Notes under the pieces: model-generated
Told to the model about the DNA's origin: nothing
Databases searched by the model: none
Seen by the model: the letters and a program-made list of their open reading frames with translations, nothing else
Program-made: the position numbers and the translations under genes
Source of the DNA: Clostridiales bacterium
GTDB lineage: Bacteria; Bacillota; Clostridia; Oscillospirales; Oscillospiraceae
Length of the DNA: 64,000 nt
NCBI GenBank assembly: GCA_022785125.1
Contig: JALFRA010000002.1
Coordinates: 1 to 64,000 of the forward strand
Direction of reading: 5' to 3'
In this document: piece by piece, positions 61,268 through 64,000 of the stretch
How the letters are laid out: each line of letters starts with the position of its first letter
How positions within the stretch are numbered: the stretch's first letter is position 1

Positions 61268-62710
61268 ATGGAACTGTATGAACTGACTGCTCTGGAGCTG
61301 GCTCAAAAGCTCCGCACCGGTGAGGTAAGACAGCAGGAGGCGGTGGAGGCCGCCCTCTCCCGCATCCACGCCGCCCAGCCGGGCAACAACGCCTTCGTCA
61401 CGTTGGACGGCCCCGCCTTCCCGGCAGCCGACCTGTCCGCCTCCCCCCTGGCTGGTATACCCATGGCCTACAAGGACAACATCTGCACCAAAGGGGTGCC
61501 CACCACCTGTGCTTCCAAGATTCTGGAGGGTTTCGTCCCCTGCTACGACGCCACCGTGGTGGAGCGGCTCTCTGCCGCCGGGGCGGTGTCCATGGGCAAG
61601 CTGAACATGGATGAGTTCGCTATGGGCTCCACCTCCGAGACCTCCCACTATGGCCCGGTAAAAAACCCCTGGGATCTGACCCGGGCGGCTGGCGGCTCCT
61701 CCGGCGGCGCTGCCGCTGCCGTGGCGGCCGGCGAGGTGTGGTACGCCATCGGCTCGGACACCGGCGGGTCCATCCGCCAGCCCGCCGCCTATTGCGGCGT
61801 CACCGGCATGAAGCCCACCTATGGCACTGTGTCCCGGTACGGCCTCATCGCCTACGCCTCCTCCCTGGACCAGATGGGCCCCATCGCCAAGTCCGCCGCC
61901 GACTGTGCGGCGGTGCTGGACCTCATTCAGGGCAAGGACCCCCGGGACGGTACCAGCCTGGACGCCCCCGCCGGTGGGCTGCTCTCCTCCCTCACCGGCA
62001 ATCTAAACGGTAAAAAGATTGGCCTGCCGGTGGACTGCTTCGGCGAGGGGCTGGACCCAGAGGTGCGTACCGCCGTACTGGCCGCCGCCGAGGTGCTCAA
62101 GGCCCGTGGGGCCAAGGTGGAGGAGTTCGCCCTGCCGGTGATGGAGTATGTGATACCCACCTACTATATCATCGCCGCCGCCGAGGCCTCCTCCAACCTG
62201 TCCCGGTTCGACGGCGTAAAATACGGCTGGCGGGCCGAGGACTATCAGGATCTCGCCGATCTCTACTGCAAGACCCGCACCCAGGGCTTTGGCTCCGAGG
62301 TAAAGCGGCGCATCCTGCTGGGCACCTTCGTGCTGTCCTCTGGTTACTACGATGCCTACTACAAAAAGGCCCTCCAGGTAAAGGCCCTCATCAAAAAGGC
62401 CTTTGACCAGGCTTTTTCCAAGTACGATCTGCTCCTCACCCCTGTGGCTCCCACCACCGCCCCCAAGCTGGGGGAGAGCCTCATCGATCCGCTGAAGATG
62501 TACCTCAGCGACAGTTACACTGTGTCGGTGAACCTGGCGGGCCTGCCCGCCCTGTCCATGCCCTGCGGCTTTGACAGCAAGGGTATGCCCATCGGCGCCC
62601 AGCTCATCGGTCCCGCCCTGGGCGACGGCGGGGTGCTCAACGCCGCCCATGCCTTCCAGCTGGACACCAACTGGCACAAGAAAAGCCCCAAAGGAGGTGA
62701 CGCCCAATGA
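61268..62710 (+). CDS. gatA: Asp/Glu-tRNA amidotransferase subunit A
   Basis: 480 residues, amidase-signature family. The catalytic Lys is in AYKDNICTKG, the cis-Ser in AAGGSSGGAAAAVAAGE and the nucleophilic Ser in GSDTGGSIRQPA. It hydrolyses glutamine and channels ammonia to GatB. The ATG at 61268 follows GAGGTG by six bases; a GTG at 61259 overlaps that site. The stop overlaps the gatB start (ATGA). Confidence 0.96.
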   Translation: MELYELTALELAQKLRTGEVRQQEAVEAALSRIHAAQPGNNAFVTLDGPAFPAADLSASPLAGIPMAYKDNICTKGVPTTCASKILEGFVPCYDATVVERLSAAGAVSMGKLNMDEFAMGSTSETSHYGPVKNPWDLTRAAGGSSGGAAAAVAAGEVWYAIGSDTGGSIRQPAAYCGVTGMKPTYGTVSRYGLIAYASSLDQMGPIAKSAADCAAVLDLIQGKDPRDGTSLDAPAGGLLSSLTGNLNGKKIGLPVDCFGEGLDPEVRTAVLAAAEVLKARGAKVEEFALPVMEYVIPTYYIIAAAEASSNLSRFDGVKYGWRAEDYQDLADLYCKTRTQGFGSEVKRRILLGTFVLSSGYYDAYYKKALQVKALIKKAFDQAFSKYDLLLTPVAPTTAPKLGESLIDPLKMYLSDSYTVSVNLAGLPALSMPCGFDSKGMPIGAQLIGPALGDGGVLNAAHAFQLDTNWHKKSPKGGDAQ

Positions 62711-64000
62711 CCTGGGAAACCGTGATCGGTCTGGAGACCCATGTGGAGCTGGCCACCAGGACCAAGATCTTCTGCCCCTGCACCACCCAATTCGGCGGCG
62801 CGCCCAACACCCACTGCTGCCCGGTATGTACCGGGATGCCGGGCGCCCTGCCGGTACTCAACGAAAAGGTACTGGAGTTTGCGGTGAAAGCCGGTCTGGC
62901 TCTGAACTGCGAGATCAGCCGTTTCAGCCGCTTTGACCGGAAGAACTACTTCTACCCCGACCTGCCCAAGGCCTATCAGATCTCCCAGCTCTACCTGCCC
63001 ATCTGTCACGACGGTGCGGTGGACATTGGCGGCGGCAAGACCATCCGCATCCACGAGCTGCACATGGAGGAGGACGCGGGCAAGCTGCTCCACGACCCCT
63101 GGCTGGACCAGACCCGGGCGGATTACAACCGCTGCGGCGTGCCCTTGATCGAGGTCGTCACCGAGCCCGACTTTCGCTCGGCGGAGGAGGTCATTTCCTA
63201 CCTGGAAAAGCTGCGCTCCACCCTGCAATACCTGGGTGTGTCCGACTGCAAGATGCAGGAGGGCTCCCTGCGGTGCGACGTGAACCTGTCGGTGCGTCCC
63301 GCCGGGTCCGCAGAGTTGGGCACCCGCACCGAGATGAAGAACCTGAACTCTTTCAAGGCCATTGCCCGGGCCATTGCCTACGAAGCCCGGCGACAGATTG
63401 AGCTCATTGAGGAGGGCAAACGGGTGATCCAGGAGACCCGCCGCTGGGATGAGAACAAGGACGCCACCTACGCCATGCGCTCCAAGGAGAACGCCCAGGA
63501 TTACCGCTACTTTCCCGATCCGGACATCCCGCCCCTGGAGCTGTCGGAGGAGTATATCGAAGGGCTGCGGGCCACCCAGCCCGAGCTGGCGGAGGCCAAG
63601 CGGGCGCGGTATCAGCATGACTGGGGTCTGCCTGTTTACGACACGGAGATGATCACCAGCCAGAAAGCCCTGGCCGACTTTTTCGAGGAAGTGGTGGCTC
63701 TGGGGGCCGATCCCAAGCAGGCCGCCAACTGGATCATGGGCCAGGTGCTGGGCCAGCTGTCCGCCCACGGCCTGGAGGCCCAGGACATGAAGCTGACGCC
63801 TCCCACCATGGCCAGGCTCATCGCCCTGGTCCAGAAGGGCAAACTTAACCGCAACACCGCCGTTAAGGTCTTTGAGGCCATCTTTGCTGAGGATGGAGAC
63901 GTGGATGCTTATATTCAGGAACACGGTCTGGCCCAGGTATCCGACGCCGGACTGGTGACCGCCGTGGTGGAGCAGGTACTCTCCGACAACCAGAAATCGG
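62707..64000 (+). CDS. gatB: Asp/Glu-tRNA amidotransferase subunit B (partial)
   Basis: The first 431 codons are in the window; about 45 more are expected. GLETHVELATRTKIFCPCTT and HCCPVCTGMPGALPVLN carry the zinc cysteines; YPDLPKAYQISQ, GVPLIEVVTEPDFRS and EMKNLNSFKAI line the kinase/transamidase site. The C-terminal YqeY-like tail has begun. It amidates Asp-tRNA(Asn) and/or Glu-tRNA(Gln). AAAGGAGGTGACGCCC is the ribosome site inside gatA. Confidence 0.96.
   Translation, partial: MTWETVIGLETHVELATRTKIFCPCTTQFGGAPNTHCCPVCTGMPGALPVLNEKVLEFAVKAGLALNCEISRFSRFDRKNYFYPDLPKAYQISQLYLPICHDGAVDIGGGKTIRIHELHMEEDAGKLLHDPWLDQTRADYNRCGVPLIEVVTEPDFRSAEEVISYLEKLRSTLQYLGVSDCKMQEGSLRCDVNLSVRPAGSAELGTRTEMKNLNSFKAIARAIAYEARRQIELIEEGKRVIQETRRWDENKDATYAMRSKENAQDYRYFPDPDIPPLELSEEYIEGLRATQPELAEAKRARYQHDWGLPVYDTEMITSQKALADFFEEVVALGADPKQAANWIMGQVLGQLSAHGLEAQDMKLTPPTMARLIALVQKGKLNRNTAVKVFEAIFAEDGDVDAYIQEHGLAQVSDAGLVTAVVEQVLSDNQKS

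Overview
The window looks like chromosome from a gut-type anaerobic Firmicute of the Oscillospiraceae group (Flavonifractor/Pseudoflavonifractor/Oscillibacter-like). This is inferred from the GC-rich coding style with strong Shine-Dalgarno sites, a T-box riboswitch, an archaeal-type AspRS next to gatCAB, a two-gene 4-hydroxybutyrate fermentation module, FeoA-FeoB and EF-P of clostridial type, and a 'YqeG-type' phosphatase. No rRNA, tRNA or CRISPR array was seen.

Layout. 0-2.7 kb: metA (homoserine O-acetyltransferase), an S-layer-homology exported protein and an unlisted 40-residue membrane peptide. 2.9-15.7 kb, minus strand: a sigma-54 controlled operon (permease, 4-hydroxybutyryl-CoA dehydratase AbfD, NifU-type protein, Cys-rich/FabZ fusion, 4-hydroxybutyrate CoA-transferase, acyl carrier protein, metallo-hydrolase, LuxE-like, LuxC-like, adenylating enzyme) with its PAS-AAA+ activator just upstream. 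The last gene is separated by a back-to-back array of six DNA hairpins. 16.2-29.1 kb: a 12.9-kb integrated element in the 3' end of guaA. Its ends are a 12-bp direct repeat encoding Glu-Trp-Glu-stop, and each end has a pair of 11-bp-phased TGTTGCCA boxes. It carries integrase, excisionase, an XRE regulator, an RHH protein and a RepA-like ATPase, plus an AT-rich defence operon (HTH regulator, type IIG restriction-methylase, second N6-adenine methylase, DUF4297/Cap4-like nuclease, HerA ATPase).

29-36 kb: guaA with a glutaminase domain that has lost its catalytic residues, an XRE regulator and a BmpA-type nucleoside ABC transporter. 36-41 kb: copper export (CsoR, CopA fused in frame to CopZ) and an ArsR-TrxB-TrxA redox operon. 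41-51 kb: housekeeping genes (membrane HTH protein, AlbA_2 protein, sirtuin, FeoAB with a Cys-rich partner, zinc-ribbon protein, EF-P, Xaa-Pro peptidase, endonuclease IV, YqeG, a TIM-barrel-like protein, S21). 51-59 kb: leuS, two ECF sigma/anti-sigma pairs (one sigma gene split by an amber codon), a DUF2975/HTH pair and a family 4 uracil-DNA glycosylase. 59-64 kb: T-box, aspS (frameshifted), gatC, gatA and the 5' part of gatB.

The most unusual content is (1) the five-gene HerA/nuclease/double-methylase defence operon on a precisely delimited guaA element, (2) the joint abf/lux/ACP operon, and (3) hairpin-array cassettes. Two of the cassettes share a 59-bp core and sit between a complete gene and a diverged copy of that gene's terminus (nfo, copA). 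Sequence motifs and spacings quoted were read directly; functions come from family knowledge; system-level roles are inference.
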